Source: an uncultured Burkholderiales bacterium (GTDB lineage: Bacteria > Pseudomonadota > Gammaproteobacteria > Burkholderiales > Thiobacillaceae). From it: DNA of 41,743 nucleotides. The notes beneath the pieces were generated by a model, which saw only the letters and a list, made by a program, of their open reading frames with translations, did not search any database and was not told where the DNA came from. Shown here piece by piece: positions 7,686 to 17,967 of the stretch. Numbering within the stretch: position 1 is the first letter of the stretch; each line of letters opens with the position of its first letter. The stretch lies in NCBI GenBank assembly GCA_937949525.1, contig CALEDT010000050.1, positions 1-41,743 of the forward strand, given 5' to 3'. The position numbers were made by a program, and so were the translations under genes.

Positions 7686-10145
7686 TCAGAACCGGTAATG
7701 GCGAGGTTTGAAGCTCACCGTGCCGGCATAGGTTCCTGTAGTTACCTTGCGGATATTGGCCCAGGTGTGCTTGTAGTCCGGCACCACATTGCGGTCCACG
7801 GCTTCCGTGGTGACATCGCCCTGGATACCGTTGAAGTGGCCGAACTGCATGAACACCTGATTGCGCTTGGCCTCGGGATCGATGTAGGCCATGGCATAGG
7901 TGGCGCCGTAGTCGTTGTAGAGCTCGACGATGTCACCGCTAGCGATACCCAGCTCGCGGGCATCCTCCGGGTTGATCTCCACCGGTGCCATGGGCCAGCG
8001 CTCGCGCATGGCAGGGTTGTAGTAGTCGTGGTACATGGACTGCCAGGCTTCGTTGACGCGACCGCTGTTGACCCAGAAGCGATATTTGTCCTTCTGGCTT
8101 TGCACCGGCTTGAAAAAGCCCTTCCATGGCGAGGGCTTGAAATGAGCCAGACCGTCGGCGGTGCCGAATTTCTCGGTGTACAGGATTTCGGTGCCGATCA
8201 GACGACCGCGCTTCACTTCCTGAATCGGCAGCTGCACGCCGTTGTTTCCGGCCGCGCGCAGCAACGCGTAAGTCGCCAAATGGCCGGTATCGCCGCCCTG
8301 GCTGTGGATCACGCCGCCCACGTCCTTGGCGCCCATGAGGCGGAAGCCGTCGTTGAAGGCGTCTTCCTCGGTCTTCCAGTCGAAGCCCTTGAAGCGATCC
8401 GCCATCTTGGTGTTGCCTTCGGCGAGGTACATCGCCCGCAGTGTGTTGGCGATATCCGCCGCGATCAGGCAATCGGGTTTGGCCGAGCCGGGCGGGTCCA
8501 TGAAACGCTCGGTCAGACGCAGGCGACGTTCGCCGTTCATCGAGGTGAGATTCATCTCGCCCGGATGCACCGCCGGTAGCATCAGGTGCGCGGCTTCCTC
8601 CATGACATGCGGATACAGGTTGATGGTGGCGACGAACAAACCGCCCTTGTTGGCGATGGCGTCGTAGATGGCATCCACGATCTGAGCCGTGGTGCCGCCC
8701 CGATTCTTGCGCAGGGCCTCCTTGACGATGTTGGCCCGGCTGACCACGCTGTTGCGGAAGTTCTCCGCGTTGCAGGTGGTCTGGAAGGTGGAGACCCCCC
8801 AGAACGTCAGGGTTTGACACTTGCCGGCGATGACCTCCTGATCGACATAGATCTTTTCGCCGGTGGGATGGGGCGGACGGGCATAGCCTTCCTGGTGCCC
8901 GCCCATGCGCACGCAGCCGGTGCCGCGACGGCCGCCGACGTTGTGGGTGGCGATGACCAGGTCGAGCAGGCTGCACTGGATGGCGTAGTTGTCGTTGCCC
9001 CAGATGATGCCCTTCTCGTAGCCATGCATGGTGCGCTTCAGTTTGCCGTCGGCCTTGGGCTTGTAGGCCCATTCCGCCGCCTGCTTGAGCTTGTCCACCG
9101 ACACGCCGGTGATCTTGCTGCACTCCTCCAGACTCATGCGGTTGGCGGCCACGGCCTCGTCGAAGCCCTTGGTGCGCCTGGCGATGAAATCCCTGTCGAT
9201 CCAGCCTTGTTCGACGACGTAGGTGAACAAGCCGTTGAACAAGGCCACGTCGGTACCCGGCAGCAGATCCAGATGCAGCACGCGATCCGGCGCGGTGGCC
9301 TCGCATACCGCGATCGATACGGTTTTGCGCGGATCGACGAAGATCACCTTGCCTTCGCCCACTTCCTCGCCCTTGAACCATTCCTTTTTCTTGTCGACGG
9401 TGAGGCCCTGCACGTTGGGCAGCCAATGCACCAGGAAGTAGTTGGTCTGGGTCTCGTAAGGATTGACGCCAATGGCCATGATGCAGTCGGCCACTTCGGC
9501 GTCTTCATAGGAGTTGTTCAATTCCATGACGCCCATCTCGCGGGTGGCATGGCATTCGGAATTGTAGGCCTGGCGGTTGTGGATGCGGGTCGTGGGCGCC
9601 TGCAAGCCGGTGAATACCAGTTTGCCGGAACCCCAGGTGTTCTCGAAACCGCCGCCGGCGCCGCCGTGGTCGAACAGGACGAAGCCGAGTTCACGAGGCC
9701 CCTTGTCATCCAGCACTTTCTTGGTCACCCCGGCGTAGATGGCCAGCGCCTGCGCCCAGTCGGTGTCCAACCACTGGTCGCCGGTGTGGATACGCGGGTG
9801 CTTCAAGCGGCTTTCCTTTTGCATGTAGCTGGCCATTTGCAGGCCGCGCACGGAACCGCCGCCCTGATTCACCACGCATTCCTTGTCCGGGACGATCAGG
9901 ATGTTGTGACGGGTACCGTTTTTGTCGGTGACCACGGCCTGCTGCGTGGGCGAGACGATGGTGGAGAACGGCGGCAACTGCTTGCGGAAATCCAGGCCCA
10001 GCGCATTCTGATGCGGTGCTTTGCCGCCTTCCTGGGCTTCCGGCCATTTGTATACGTGGTAGCCACATCCGACGATGCAAAAGTGGCAGGACATGTTGGT
10101 CTTTTTCGCGTTCACCGGGGGTAGAACGATGCGATCGTTGGCCAT
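7686..10145 (-). CDS. aioA: Arsenite oxidase large (molybdopterin) subunit AioA
   Basis: AioA oxidises arsenite to arsenate in the periplasm at a bis-molybdopterin-guanine-dinucleotide molybdenum centre. The 819-residue length is normal. The N-terminus has C20-x2-C23-x3-C27 within [18 protein letters not shown], nearly diagnostic of AioA, and a serine at position 98 (GGGS) where other family members have the fourth cysteine, giving a [3Fe-4S] cluster. It has no signal peptide because it is exported with AioB. The ATG at 10145 is preceded by AAGGAG and lies 13 bases after the aioB stop, so aioB-aioA form an operon. Electrons pass to the Rieske centre of AioB and then to a cytochrome or cupredoxin. 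Confidence is very high. Confidence 0.98.
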   Translation of the reverse strand: MANDRIVLPPVNAKKTNMSCHFCIVGCGYHVYKWPEAQEGGKAPHQNALGLDFRKQLPPFSTIVSPTQQAVVTDKNGTRHNILIVPDKECVVNQGGGSVRGLQMASYMQKESRLKHPRIHTGDQWLDTDWAQALAIYAGVTKKVLDDKGPRELGFVLFDHGGAGGGFENTWGSGKLVFTGLQAPTTRIHNRQAYNSECHATREMGVMELNNSYEDAEVADCIMAIGVNPYETQTNYFLVHWLPNVQGLTVDKKKEWFKGEEVGEGKVIFVDPRKTVSIAVCEATAPDRVLHLDLLPGTDVALFNGLFTYVVEQGWIDRDFIARRTKGFDEAVAANRMSLEECSKITGVSVDKLKQAAEWAYKPKADGKLKRTMHGYEKGIIWGNDNYAIQCSLLDLVIATHNVGGRRGTGCVRMGGHQEGYARPPHPTGEKIYVDQEVIAGKCQTLTFWGVSTFQTTCNAENFRNSVVSRANIVKEALRKNRGGTTAQIVDAIYDAIANKGGLFVATINLYPHVMEEAAHLMLPAVHPGEMNLTSMNGERRLRLTERFMDPPGSAKPDCLIAADIANTLRAMYLAEGNTKMADRFKGFDWKTEEDAFNDGFRLMGAKDVGGVIHSQGGDTGHLATYALLRAAGNNGVQLPIQEVKRGRLIGTEILYTEKFGTADGLAHFKPSPWKGFFKPVQSQKDKYRFWVNSGRVNEAWQSMYHDYYNPAMRERWPMAPVEINPEDARELGIASGDIVELYNDYGATYAMAYIDPEAKRNQVFMQFGHFNGIQGDVTTEAVDRNVVPDYKHTWANIRKVTTGTYAGTVSFKPRHYRF

Positions 10146-10158
10146 GTCGTTGTTCTCC

Positions 10159-10680
10159 TTAAAGCACGTTGGCCTGACGGCCGTAGATCAGGCCATTGAC
10201 GGCCACGGCGGCGATCATGTCGGTCTTGGCGTCGTATTCCAGCACGATTTGCGGCAGCTTGGCCGGCGCTTGCCCGCACACCATCTGACCGCCTTTTTCC
10301 GCGTCGAATATCGAATAATGGCAAGGGCACTTGAAGCAGCGGTCTTTCTCGTCATACACCGTGGGACAACCCTGGTGGGTGCACAGGATGCTGTAGGCCA
10401 CGACATCACCATCCGGGCCGGCACCGCCAGGAACCGGTTCACCCATCTTCACCGCCTGGCAGGGACTGGCGGCGTCGGGGTAATTGAAGGCCACCGGCTG
10501 GTTGACTTTCATGGTCTTCAAGCGGGCGATGGTTCTCGGTTTATAGGGCAGCGTGGCGGCGGTATTGGCCACCGCGGCTTCCGCGCTGCCGGGGGTGATG
10601 CCGACTACGGCAACGCCGGCACCGGCGGCCAGGCCGCCGCCCATCTTGAAGAAGTCGCGGCGGGATACGGATTGGGTCAT
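10159..10680 (-). CDS. aioB: Arsenite oxidase small (Rieske) subunit AioB
   Basis: AioB carries the [2Fe-2S] Rieske centre of arsenite oxidase and the TAT signal that exports the heterodimer. The 173-residue protein starts [20 protein letters not shown], a twin-arginine signal with RRDFFK. Rieske ligands are C100 and H102 in CTHQGC and C118 and H121 in CPCHYS. Both partner cysteines of the canonical Rieske disulfide (C105 and C120) are present; some AioB proteins lack this disulfide. It is the first gene of the aioBA operon and has a strong -24/-12 promoter about 52 bases upstream, so transcription is expected to need sigma-54 and AioR. Confidence 0.97.
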   Translation of the reverse strand: MTQSVSRRDFFKMGGGLAAGAGVAVVGITPGSAEAAVANTAATLPYKPRTIARLKTMKVNQPVAFNYPDAASPCQAVKMGEPVPGGAGPDGDVVAYSILCTHQGCPTVYDEKDRCFKCPCHYSIFDAEKGGQMVCGQAPAKLPQIVLEYDAKTDMIAAVAVNGLIYGRQANVL

Positions 10681-10731
10681 TTCTGGGTTCTCCTCGCAGT
10701 TGAACGGCGCGCATTCGCGCCCCGATTCTTA

Positions 10732-10747
10732 TGCACGTAGCGTGCCA
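10732..10747 (-). promoter_or_regulatory. Sigma-54 (-24/-12) promoter of aioBA
   Basis: On the minus strand the sequence is TGGCACGCTACGTGCA. It matches the sigma-54 consensus TGGCACG-N4-TTGCA at all but one position, with GG and GC exactly ten bases apart. Initiation is expected near 10721, giving a leader of about 40 bases before aioB. The divergent aioR encodes a GAFTGA-containing activator, consistent with known AioR control of aio operons. Confidence 0.85.
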
Positions 10748-10789
10748 ACGCCGCTTCCAAGGAGAAACAAGGGCTTGCGGCCCGCCGGA

Positions 10790-10848
10790 GTTACTAATCG
10801 GTAATATTGCTTGATTTTCCTCAAGGATTACCATTACCTCCCGGTAAC
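10790..10848. promoter_or_regulatory. Pair of candidate AioR-binding sites upstream of aioBA
   Basis: Two 16-bp motifs of the form GTnAC-N6-GTnAC are present: GTTAC-N6-GTAAT at 10790-10805 and ATTAC-N6-GTAAC at 10833-10848, each with one base off and a perfect TTAC-N6-GTAA core. Their starts are 43 bp apart, close to four helical turns. They lie about 45-100 bp upstream of the -24 element, the normal place for enhancer sites of a sigma-54 activator. A similar 43-bp pair precedes the Crp/Fnr gene. Assignment to AioR is inference. Confidence 0.65.
10811..10824. promoter_or_regulatory. Crp/Fnr-type box between the two candidate AioR sites
   Basis: TTGATTTTCCTCAA matches the FNR/DNR-type consensus TTGAT-N4-ATCAA except for one base in the second half (CTCAA). 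The same deviating half occurs in the box at 15674-15687. The Crp/Fnr protein encoded at 14940 has the E-x-x-S-R recognition pattern expected for this sequence. Its location could let it interfere with or assist AioR binding. Confidence 0.55.
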
Positions 10849-10974
10849 AACGTACCGGGGTTGCCGTGGAACCGGCGCGGTTACGTGCCTTTCTGATCGA
10901 AAGGCAGGGGTTCATGCCGCCATGGCCCGAACCTGATAAGTTCCGCCGCCAGCAACACGTATCGAGGAGACAGG

Positions 10975-11868
10975 ATGAACGTTTCGAGCCGGGAGACGGC
11001 CAGCCTTGCGCGCCGCCGCCTGCTGGGCGGGCTTGGCGGACTGGTGTTGGGTGCCGCCCTGCCGCGCGTCGCCTCGTCGGCACCGCGGTCGAGTATCAGC
11101 GTCGGTTTCACACCCGCTTTCGTTCACGATCAACACGCTCTGTTGGGGGACTGGCGTCGCCACATGGAGCGGACACTGGGCCTGCATGTCGAGATCAAGC
11201 AGCGCGACAGCTATCGCGAAACCATGGACCTGCTGCGCCTGAAGCAACTGGATTTCGCCTGGGTGTGCGATTACCCGTTCCTGATGCTGAAGGATCTCGT
11301 GCGCCTGTTGGCGGTGCCGGTGTACAAGGGACAGCCGCTGTACCGCTCTTACATCATCGTGCCGGCGGGCAATCGCGGCCTGCATGTCGAGAGCATCAAG
11401 GATCTGAAGAACAGCGTGTTCGCCTATGCCGACCCGCTATCCAACACCGGCTATCTCTATCCCCGCTATGCCATCCAGCAGATGGGCGAGGACCCGCGCG
11501 ACTTCTTCCGCAAGACCTTTTTCACCTGGTCGCACAAGAAGGTGGTGGAGGCGGTGGCGCTGGGCATTGCCCAGGGGGGCGCCGTCGACAGTTACGTGTG
11601 GGAAAGCCTGGAGCAGATCGACCCGGCGCTGACGCGGCGCACGCGTATCGTCGAGCGCTCGCCGGAATACGGTTTCCCGCCCTTCGTCGCGCATCGCGAT
11701 ACGCCGCCGGGACTGTTCGAGCAGGTACGCGGCTTCCTGCTCGGCATGCATCTCGACCCGGTCGGCGTCGATTTGCTCAAGCGGCTCAATCTCGACGGAT
11801 TCGTCAAGGGCGACGTGCGCCTGTACGATGGCGTCGCGCGCATGATGCACGCCTTCGGCGAGGCGTGA
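10975..11868 (+). CDS. aioX: AioX, periplasmic arsenite-binding sensor protein
   Basis: AioX belongs to the PhnD-like periplasmic binding proteins and presents arsenite to the AioS kinase. The 297-residue protein has a signal with RRRLLGGLGGLVLGAALP and a bilobed binding-protein body (SVGFTPAFVHD near the start, NTGYLYPRYAI in the middle). Cysteine 98 in FAWVCDYPF fits the single conserved cysteine reported as essential in characterised AioX. A GAGGAG at 10964-10969 precedes the ATG at 10975. It is divergent from aioBA and 16 bases before aioS, the classical aioXSR arrangement. No clear sigma-54 promoter was found for aioX itself, so a basal sigma-70 promoter is likely. Confidence 0.93.
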   Translation: MNVSSRETASLARRRLLGGLGGLVLGAALPRVASSAPRSSISVGFTPAFVHDQHALLGDWRRHMERTLGLHVEIKQRDSYRETMDLLRLKQLDFAWVCDYPFLMLKDLVRLLAVPVYKGQPLYRSYIIVPAGNRGLHVESIKDLKNSVFAYADPLSNTGYLYPRYAIQQMGEDPRDFFRKTFFTWSHKKVVEAVALGIAQGGAVDSYVWESLEQIDPALTRRTRIVERSPEYGFPPFVAHRDTPPGLFEQVRGFLLGMHLDPVGVDLLKRLNLDGFVKGDVRLYDGVARMMHAFGEA

Positions 11869-11884
11869 CGCGCGAACGCCCGGC

Positions 11885-13338
11885 GTGCGTCCGTTCGATC
11901 TCAGTTTCCGTTACAAGCTGCCCATCTGGGGCGGTCTGCTGATCGTACTCTCGGTCGCCGCCGTGTCCTCGGCCATGCTGCTGAAAGCCTACGAGGACTT
12001 GCAGCGCGACGTGCGCATCAGCGCCGAGGCACTGGGCGGCGCCTTGTCGAAAACCCTGTTCTCGCACCTGTTGCACGATGACGTCTGGCGCGCCTACGAG
12101 CAGATCAACGCGGTGTACCGCGCCGGCCATGTCGAAGATCCGATCCTGCCGGAGGCGATTTTCGTGGTCGGTCCGGTCGGCGAGATCGTCGTTTCCACCG
12201 CGCCGGAGACGCTGCCCATGTTGGCCGATCTCGACAGTCTCGGCCCCGGCTACGCCGAACTCGCGCGCGCGCTCGACCGCCAAAGCGGTGCCGGCTCGGA
12301 ACTGCATGATTTCGCCACCGCGCAGCAGCGCTTCATCGTCTTTCCCATCCGCGAGGAATACGCCCAGCTCGGCACCCTGGTGCTGGCCTATTCGCGCGAC
12401 GTCTACCTGCCGCGCTTCCGCGCCCAGGCCCTGCACGGCGCGCTGATCGGCCTGCTGGTACTGGCGGTGCTGCTGCCGATCAATGCCTACTGGGGCGGAC
12501 GCATGGCGGTGCCGCTGGTCGAACTGGCGCGGCGCATGGAGCGCGTGGTGCGCAGCCATGGGCAGGACGAGACCGAGTTGCCGCGCACGCGTTACCCCTA
12601 CCGTGACGAACTGGGGCAATTATTCCTGGCCTACGATGCGATGCTCGCCGAGATGCGGCAGAAGGCCCTGCTGGAGCGGGAGTTGCTGCAAACCGAACGG
12701 CTCGGCGCGATTGGCCGCCTCGCCTCCGGCATCGCGCACGAGGTCAACAATCCGCTCGGCGGTATGCTGATGGCACTCGACACCCTGCGCCAGCGCGGCG
12801 AAGCGCCGCCCAGCGTGATGAAGACCCTGGACATGCTGGAGCGCGGCCTGAAGCAGATCCAGGAAATCGTTGCCGCGCTGCTGGTGCAGACCCGCGGCCA
12901 GAGCAGGCCGCTGACCGCGGACGACCTCGAGGACGTGCGCACCCTGATCCATTCGCAGGTGCTGAACAAGTCCCAGCGCCTCGACTGGCGCGTCGAACTG
13001 CCCGCCGGCATCCTGCCGCCCGCTGCCGCCTGTCGCCAGATCCTCATCAACCTGCTGCTCAACGCCGTGCAGGCAACCGCCGAACAAGGCCATATCAGCG
13101 TCCAGGTGGCGGCGCGATCGGGCGGCCTGGCCATCGTCGTCGCCAATCAGGCACCGCCGATCCCGCAAGAGCGCCTGGAGCATCTGTTCGAGCCCTTTGT
13201 CAGCGGCCGCGAGGGCGGCACCGGCCTGGGCCTGTGGGTCACCTACCAGATCGCCCGGCAACTGGGCGGGCGCATCGTCGCCAACTGCGCGGACGGCGAA
13301 GTCCGTTTCGAGGTCTGGCTACCGCTGGAGAACGCGAC

Positions 13339-13342
<4 letters not shown>
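11885..13342 (+). CDS. aioS: AioS sensor histidine kinase
   Basis: AioS is the membrane kinase that reads AioX-arsenite and phosphorylates AioR. The 485-residue protein has a transmembrane helix near 16-33, a periplasmic domain of about 150 residues, and a second helix near 184-200. A HAMP-like linker follows, then a dimerisation and phosphoacceptor helix with histidine 285 in SGIAHEVNNPLGG. The ATP-binding domain carries NLLLNAVQ (N box) and GGTGLGLWVTYQIA (G2 box). The start is a GTG at 11885; no better ATG is near. The stop overlaps the aioR start as ATGA (13339-13342). Identification as AioS rather than a generic kinase rests on its place between aioX and aioR beside aioBA. Confidence 0.93.
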
Positions 13343-14682
<1,340 letters not shown>

Positions 14683-14696
14683 GTGTCGGCGACGAG

Positions 14697-14755
14697 GTAA
14701 CGCCAAGGTGACATCCCCGCGTAGGGCACTCGCCACGACGTAACTTCAGGGTAAC
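14697..14755. promoter_or_regulatory. Pair of candidate AioR-binding sites upstream of the Crp/Fnr gene
   Basis: GTAAC-N6-GTGAC (14697-14712) and GTAAC-N6-GTAAC (14740-14755) lie 43 bp apart, the same motif length and spacing as the pair upstream of aioBA. They are 135-195 bp upstream of the -24 element at 14890. Because GTnAC is itself self-complementary, these direct repeats and the inverted pairs at aioBA fit one description. AioR binding is inferred from the shared layout. Confidence 0.55.
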
Positions 14756-14889
14756 CGGTCCGGCCCAATATCCACCTGCCAACCCCCCTTCGGTTTCACC
14801 CCTCGATTCTGTTACCCGCAGCGCAAGCCCGCATCCGGAGCGGTATCGCGTGCCCCGACCGGCGTCGCCGACGGCACGCGCTGAGGTTC

Positions 14890-14905
14890 TGGCACGTCGC
14901 ATGCA
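14890..14905 (+). promoter_or_regulatory. Sigma-54 (-24/-12) promoter of the Crp/Fnr gene
   Basis: TGGCACGTCGCATGCA has the full TGGCACG -24 heptamer, TGC at -12 and exact GG-N10-GC spacing. It differs from the aioBA promoter only in the spacer and one base before TGCA. Initiation is expected near 14916, leaving a 24-base leader with the AGGAG of the 14940 gene. Together with the upstream motif pair it suggests AioR control. Confidence 0.8.
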
Positions 14906-14939
14906 GTAGCTCTTCTGACCGCACTTTCAGGAGCACCGC

Positions 14940-15659
14940 ATGAACAACCTGCCCAACAGCCAAGCCAAGACCCTCGCCATGATGGGGCGGCTGAATTATT
15001 TCCGTGACCTTTCCCCCACTTGCCTGGCGCGCCTGTCCGCCAGCGCCTGGACGGTCTCGTTGCGACGCAGCGAAGTTTTGTTCCGCAAGGGCGAACGCGC
15101 GGACACCGTGCAAATCGTGGTCAGCGGCCAGATCAAGGTGTGTCTCGACTTGCCCAACGACGCCGAGCGCGTGATCGCGCTGCTGGAGCGCGATCACAGC
15201 ATCGGCGAGGCCTCGGCGCTGCTCGGCAAACCGCATCAGGTCAACGCCATCGCCACCCACGACAGCCATCTGTTGCAGGTCGACAAGAACGCCTTGTTGC
15301 GCGAGATGCGACACGATTGCGTGCTTGCCAACCGGGTGCTGGAGGCGGTCAGCGCACAGTACAGCCACTTGCTGCTGAACATGGAGGCCTGCGCGCACCG
15401 CAGCGCCTTGCAACGCGTTGCCTGTTACCTGGTCCGGCAGATCGAATCGTCCGGGCACTCCCGTTTCGAAGTCTGTCTGAACACGACCAAGCGGGTGATC
15501 GCAGCCAAGCTGAACCTGACACAGGAAACGTTCTCGCGCGTGCTGCACTACCTGAGCAAGGAGGGCCTCATCGAGGTGGAAGGCCGTGTCATCCGAGTCC
15601 TCGACGCGAGCCGCCTGGGCGCACTGAAGTCGGTGGAACGACCCTGCTTACCCGAGTAA
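14940..15659 (+). CDS. Crp/Fnr-family transcriptional regulator
   Basis: The 239-residue protein has an N-terminal cyclic-nucleotide-binding-like beta-roll (roughly 20-120), a dimerisation helix, and a C-terminal winged helix-turn-helix (ITAKLNLT-type, residues 187-215). The recognition helix reads TQETFSR with E196, S199 and R200, the FNR pattern that reads TTGAT-N4-ATCAA. It lacks the clustered N-terminal cysteines of FNR, so it probably does not hold that iron-sulfur cluster; haem, nitric oxide or no ligand are all possible. A sigma-54 promoter with paired motifs precedes it, and boxes it could bind lie in front of aioBA and of the downstream cytochrome gene. It therefore looks like a second-tier regulator of the arsenic/sulfur island. 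Confidence 0.9.
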   Translation: MNNLPNSQAKTLAMMGRLNYFRDLSPTCLARLSASAWTVSLRRSEVLFRKGERADTVQIVVSGQIKVCLDLPNDAERVIALLERDHSIGEASALLGKPHQVNAIATHDSHLLQVDKNALLREMRHDCVLANRVLEAVSAQYSHLLLNMEACAHRSALQRVACYLVRQIESSGHSRFEVCLNTTKRVIAAKLNLTQETFSRVLHYLSKEGLIEVEGRVIRVLDASRLGALKSVERPCLPE

Positions 15660-15673
15660 AGCGCTTGGGTAAG

Positions 15674-15687
15674 TTGATGCACCTCAA
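15674..15687. promoter_or_regulatory. Crp/Fnr-type box upstream of the fccA-like gene
   Basis: TTGATGCACCTCAA fits TTGAT-N4-ATCAA with one deviation, giving the same CTCAA right half as the box at 10811-10824. It lies just past the stop of the Crp/Fnr gene and about 150 bases before the cytochrome start. It is a plausible activator site for the fccA-fccB-like pair. Confidence 0.6.
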
Positions 15688-15835
15688 GAAATATCGAACT
15701 TTTTTTTGTGGCCATCGGGTGCCTGCGGATGATCGGGCCACCCACGGTACATCGCTACCAGTCAGGGAAAACGGAGCCCCGTCCGACATGGCCAAGGGCT
15801 TCCTGTGCGCCATCAACAAGCAAGGAGACGCAACG

Positions 15836-16411
15836 ATGAAAGCATCCTCACTCGCCCTTTTGGCGGGCCTGCTCACGGTCGGCATGCAACCCGCCCTAGC
15901 GGACGAGACCGAAGACCTGGCCCGTTCCTGCAACAGTTGTCACGGCTTCAACGGTGTTTCCGTCGGCCCCAACATGCCCAGCATCGGCGGGCTGTCCGAG
16001 GCTTACCTGAAGAACGTCATGTTGCAATGGAAGCGTGGCGAGCGTTATTCCGCCACCATGGGCCGACACTTCAAGGGCTACAGCGACGAAGAGCTGTCCA
16101 AGCTTGCCACCTACTTCTCCAAGCTGCCCTGGGTGCCCGTGGTGCAGCAAGCGGACGCCAAACTGCTGGCGCATGGCAAGGCCGCGACCGAGCGCTGCGA
16201 GACCTGTCATGGCGCGACCGGTAGCGAGCCGGACGATGCCGATACACCGAAGATGAACGGCCAATGGGCGCAGTACCTGGAACTGGAACTGCTCAAGTAC
16301 CGGACCGACGCAGTCAATATGCCGCACCGCAAGATGCGCAACAACGTCAAGCGTATGGCCGCCGAAGACCTGCCGGCTGCCGCTGCCTTTTACGCCGCCC
16401 AGCCCAAGTAA
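15836..16411 (+). CDS. fccA: Dihaem cytochrome c, probable cytochrome subunit of flavocytochrome c sulfide dehydrogenase
   Basis: The 191-residue periplasmic protein has a Sec signal (MKASSLALLAGLLTVGMQPALA). Two class-I cytochrome c domains of the c4 type carry haem motifs C32NSCH36 and C121ETCH125. Possible distal methionines are in the GPNMPSIGG and TPKMNGQWA regions. It lies 16 bases before an FccB-like flavoprotein, so it most likely accepts electrons from that subunit as the FccA partner. A GGAG sits 10 bases before the ATG at 15836. A Crp/Fnr box precedes it. It could alternatively be a free cytochrome c4 that also takes electrons from arsenite oxidase. The FccA role depends on the neighbour. 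Confidence 0.82.
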   Translation: MKASSLALLAGLLTVGMQPALADETEDLARSCNSCHGFNGVSVGPNMPSIGGLSEAYLKNVMLQWKRGERYSATMGRHFKGYSDEELSKLATYFSKLPWVPVVQQADAKLLAHGKAATERCETCHGATGSEPDDADTPKMNGQWAQYLELELLKYRTDAVNMPHRKMRNNVKRMAAEDLPAAAAFYAAQPK

Positions 16412-16427
16412 ACGAGGAGAACGCACG

Positions 16428-17744
16428 ATGAACCCCTTCAACCGCCGCGCATTTCTCAAGGCTGCCGTCGCCGCCGCCCCCGTTACCGCTTCTCTTGCCC
16501 TGCCACGCCCGGCGCGTGCCGGGCGCCGGGCCAGCGTCGTCGTCGTCGGTGGCGGCTTCGGCGGCGCCACCGCCGCCAAGTACCTGAAAAAAATGGATGC
16601 CGCACTGGACGTCACGCTGGTGGAGCGCGAAAAGGTCTACGTATCCTGCCCGCTGTCCAACGAAGTGTTGTCCGGCCATGGCCGATTGGAAGACCTGCAA
16701 CGTGGCTACGACGGCCTGAAGAAACACGGTGTCAACGTCGTGTTCGACGACGCCACCGATGTCGATCCGGCAGCCAAACGAGTTCGCCTGAAAAGTGGCA
16801 AGACCCTCGGGTACGATGCCTTGGTGTTGGCGCCGGGCATCGACTTCGATTACGGCGGCGTCGAGGGCTACAGTGAACAACTGGCCAATACCACGCATCC
16901 GCACGCCTGGAAGGCCGGCCCGCAGACCCTGGCATTGCGCAAACAATTGCAGGCCATGCCGGATGGCGGCACCTTCATCATCACCGTGCCGCCCAAGCCC
17001 TTCCGTTGTCCGCCCGGCCCTTACGAGCGCGCCGCGCAGGTGGCCAATTATCTGCGTGACCACGGCAAGAAGAAGGCCAAGGTGCTCATCCTCGACGCCA
17101 ACGACTCGTTCTCCAAGAAGGCTCTGTTCGAACAGGCGTGGAAGCTGCAGTACCCGGGCATGATCGAATGGGTGCCCGGCGCATCGGGCGGCAAGGTGGT
17201 GCGCATGGATGCCAAGGCCAACACCGTACATACCGATTTCCAGGACTACAAGGCCGATGTGCTCAACATCATTCCGCCGCATCATGCCGGCGCCATCGCG
17301 GTGAAGGCCGGCTTGGCCAACGTCAACGGCTGGTGCGGTGTGAACATGCTCACTCTGGAATCCGAAGTGCACCCGGATATCTGGGTGGTGGGTGATTCGA
17401 CCATCCATGGCGAACTGCCGGTCTACGACGCACCCAAGTCGGCCCACATGGCCAATACCCAGGCCAAGACCGCCGCCGGCGCCATCATCGCCAAGCTCAA
17501 CGGCCTGCCTGCTCCTGAACCGTTCATCGTCAACACGTGCTACAGCGTCACCGACAAGGACTGGGGGTTCTCCGTCGTGCACATCTACCGTGCCATCGAC
17601 GGCAAGCTGGTTTACATCAAGGAGGCCGGCGGCATCAGTCCGGTCAACATGGACAGCGAGGAGGCCCTGAAGCTGCAACGCAAGCTGGAATCGAAGTACG
17701 TGCACGGCTGGCTGCATAACGTGTTGGCCGACGCTTTCGCCTGA
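16428..17744 (+). CDS. fccB: Flavocytochrome c sulfide dehydrogenase flavoprotein subunit
   Basis: FccB (SoxF) oxidises sulfide to sulfur or polysulfide in the periplasm through FAD and a redox-active disulfide. The 438-residue protein has a twin-arginine-like signal (NRRAFLKAAVAAAPVTASLAL), a Rossmann FAD motif VVVVGGGFGG (37-46), and cysteine 74 in VSCPLSNEV, the position of the covalent FAD link in Allochromatium vinosum FccB. Cysteines 194 (FRCPPGPYE) and 371 (NTCYS) are placed like the catalytic disulfide. A second nucleotide motif (VVGDSTIHG) and a C-terminal dimerisation domain follow. All key residues are present, so it should be active. It shares a unit with fccA and, by the promoter evidence, sits in the regulatory reach of the arsenite system. 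Confidence 0.92.
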   Translation: MNPFNRRAFLKAAVAAAPVTASLALPRPARAGRRASVVVVGGGFGGATAAKYLKKMDAALDVTLVEREKVYVSCPLSNEVLSGHGRLEDLQRGYDGLKKHGVNVVFDDATDVDPAAKRVRLKSGKTLGYDALVLAPGIDFDYGGVEGYSEQLANTTHPHAWKAGPQTLALRKQLQAMPDGGTFIITVPPKPFRCPPGPYERAAQVANYLRDHGKKKAKVLILDANDSFSKKALFEQAWKLQYPGMIEWVPGASGGKVVRMDAKANTVHTDFQDYKADVLNIIPPHHAGAIAVKAGLANVNGWCGVNMLTLESEVHPDIWVVGDSTIHGELPVYDAPKSAHMANTQAKTAAGAIIAKLNGLPAPEPFIVNTCYSVTDKDWGFSVVHIYRAIDGKLVYIKEAGGISPVNMDSEEALKLQRKLESKYVHGWLHNVLADAFA

Positions 17745-17763
17745 ACCCGTCGCAGGCCACTCC

Positions 17764-17852
17764 GGGCACGGGGGACGCGTTGAACGAAGGGGTAGGCGGG
17801 ATGAAATGCAAGGCGTGCGCGGCAGGGGCCCCGATGTCGATCAAAGAGATCG
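17764..17852 (+). promoter_or_regulatory. Leader of the second molybdoenzyme operon: weak -24/-12-like element and a dyad
   Basis: The 223-base gap before the gene at 17968 holds GGGCACGGGGGACGC (17764-17778), with GG-N10-GC spacing but mismatches in the -12 part. It also holds the perfect dyad CGATC-AAAGA-GATCG (17838-17852). Either could be regulatory. In GC-rich DNA the first could easily be chance, and initiation there would leave a 170-base leader. Confidence 0.22.
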
Positions 17853-17967
17853 CCGGGAATTCAAGCGTCGCGTTACGCAGCAGACCAACAGCGCAACCAT
17901 CCATTCGACGTTTCCCTTGGCTGGGGAGCGGTGCTCTGCATTCCTGAGGTCATGAGGAGATCGAAAC

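Noticed and set aside
10872-10895. A further GTTAC half-site upstream of aioX as a third AioR site
   Set aside because: There is no second arm at the 6-base spacing (GTTAC is followed by an unrelated pentamer), and no good -24/-12 promoter faces aioX.
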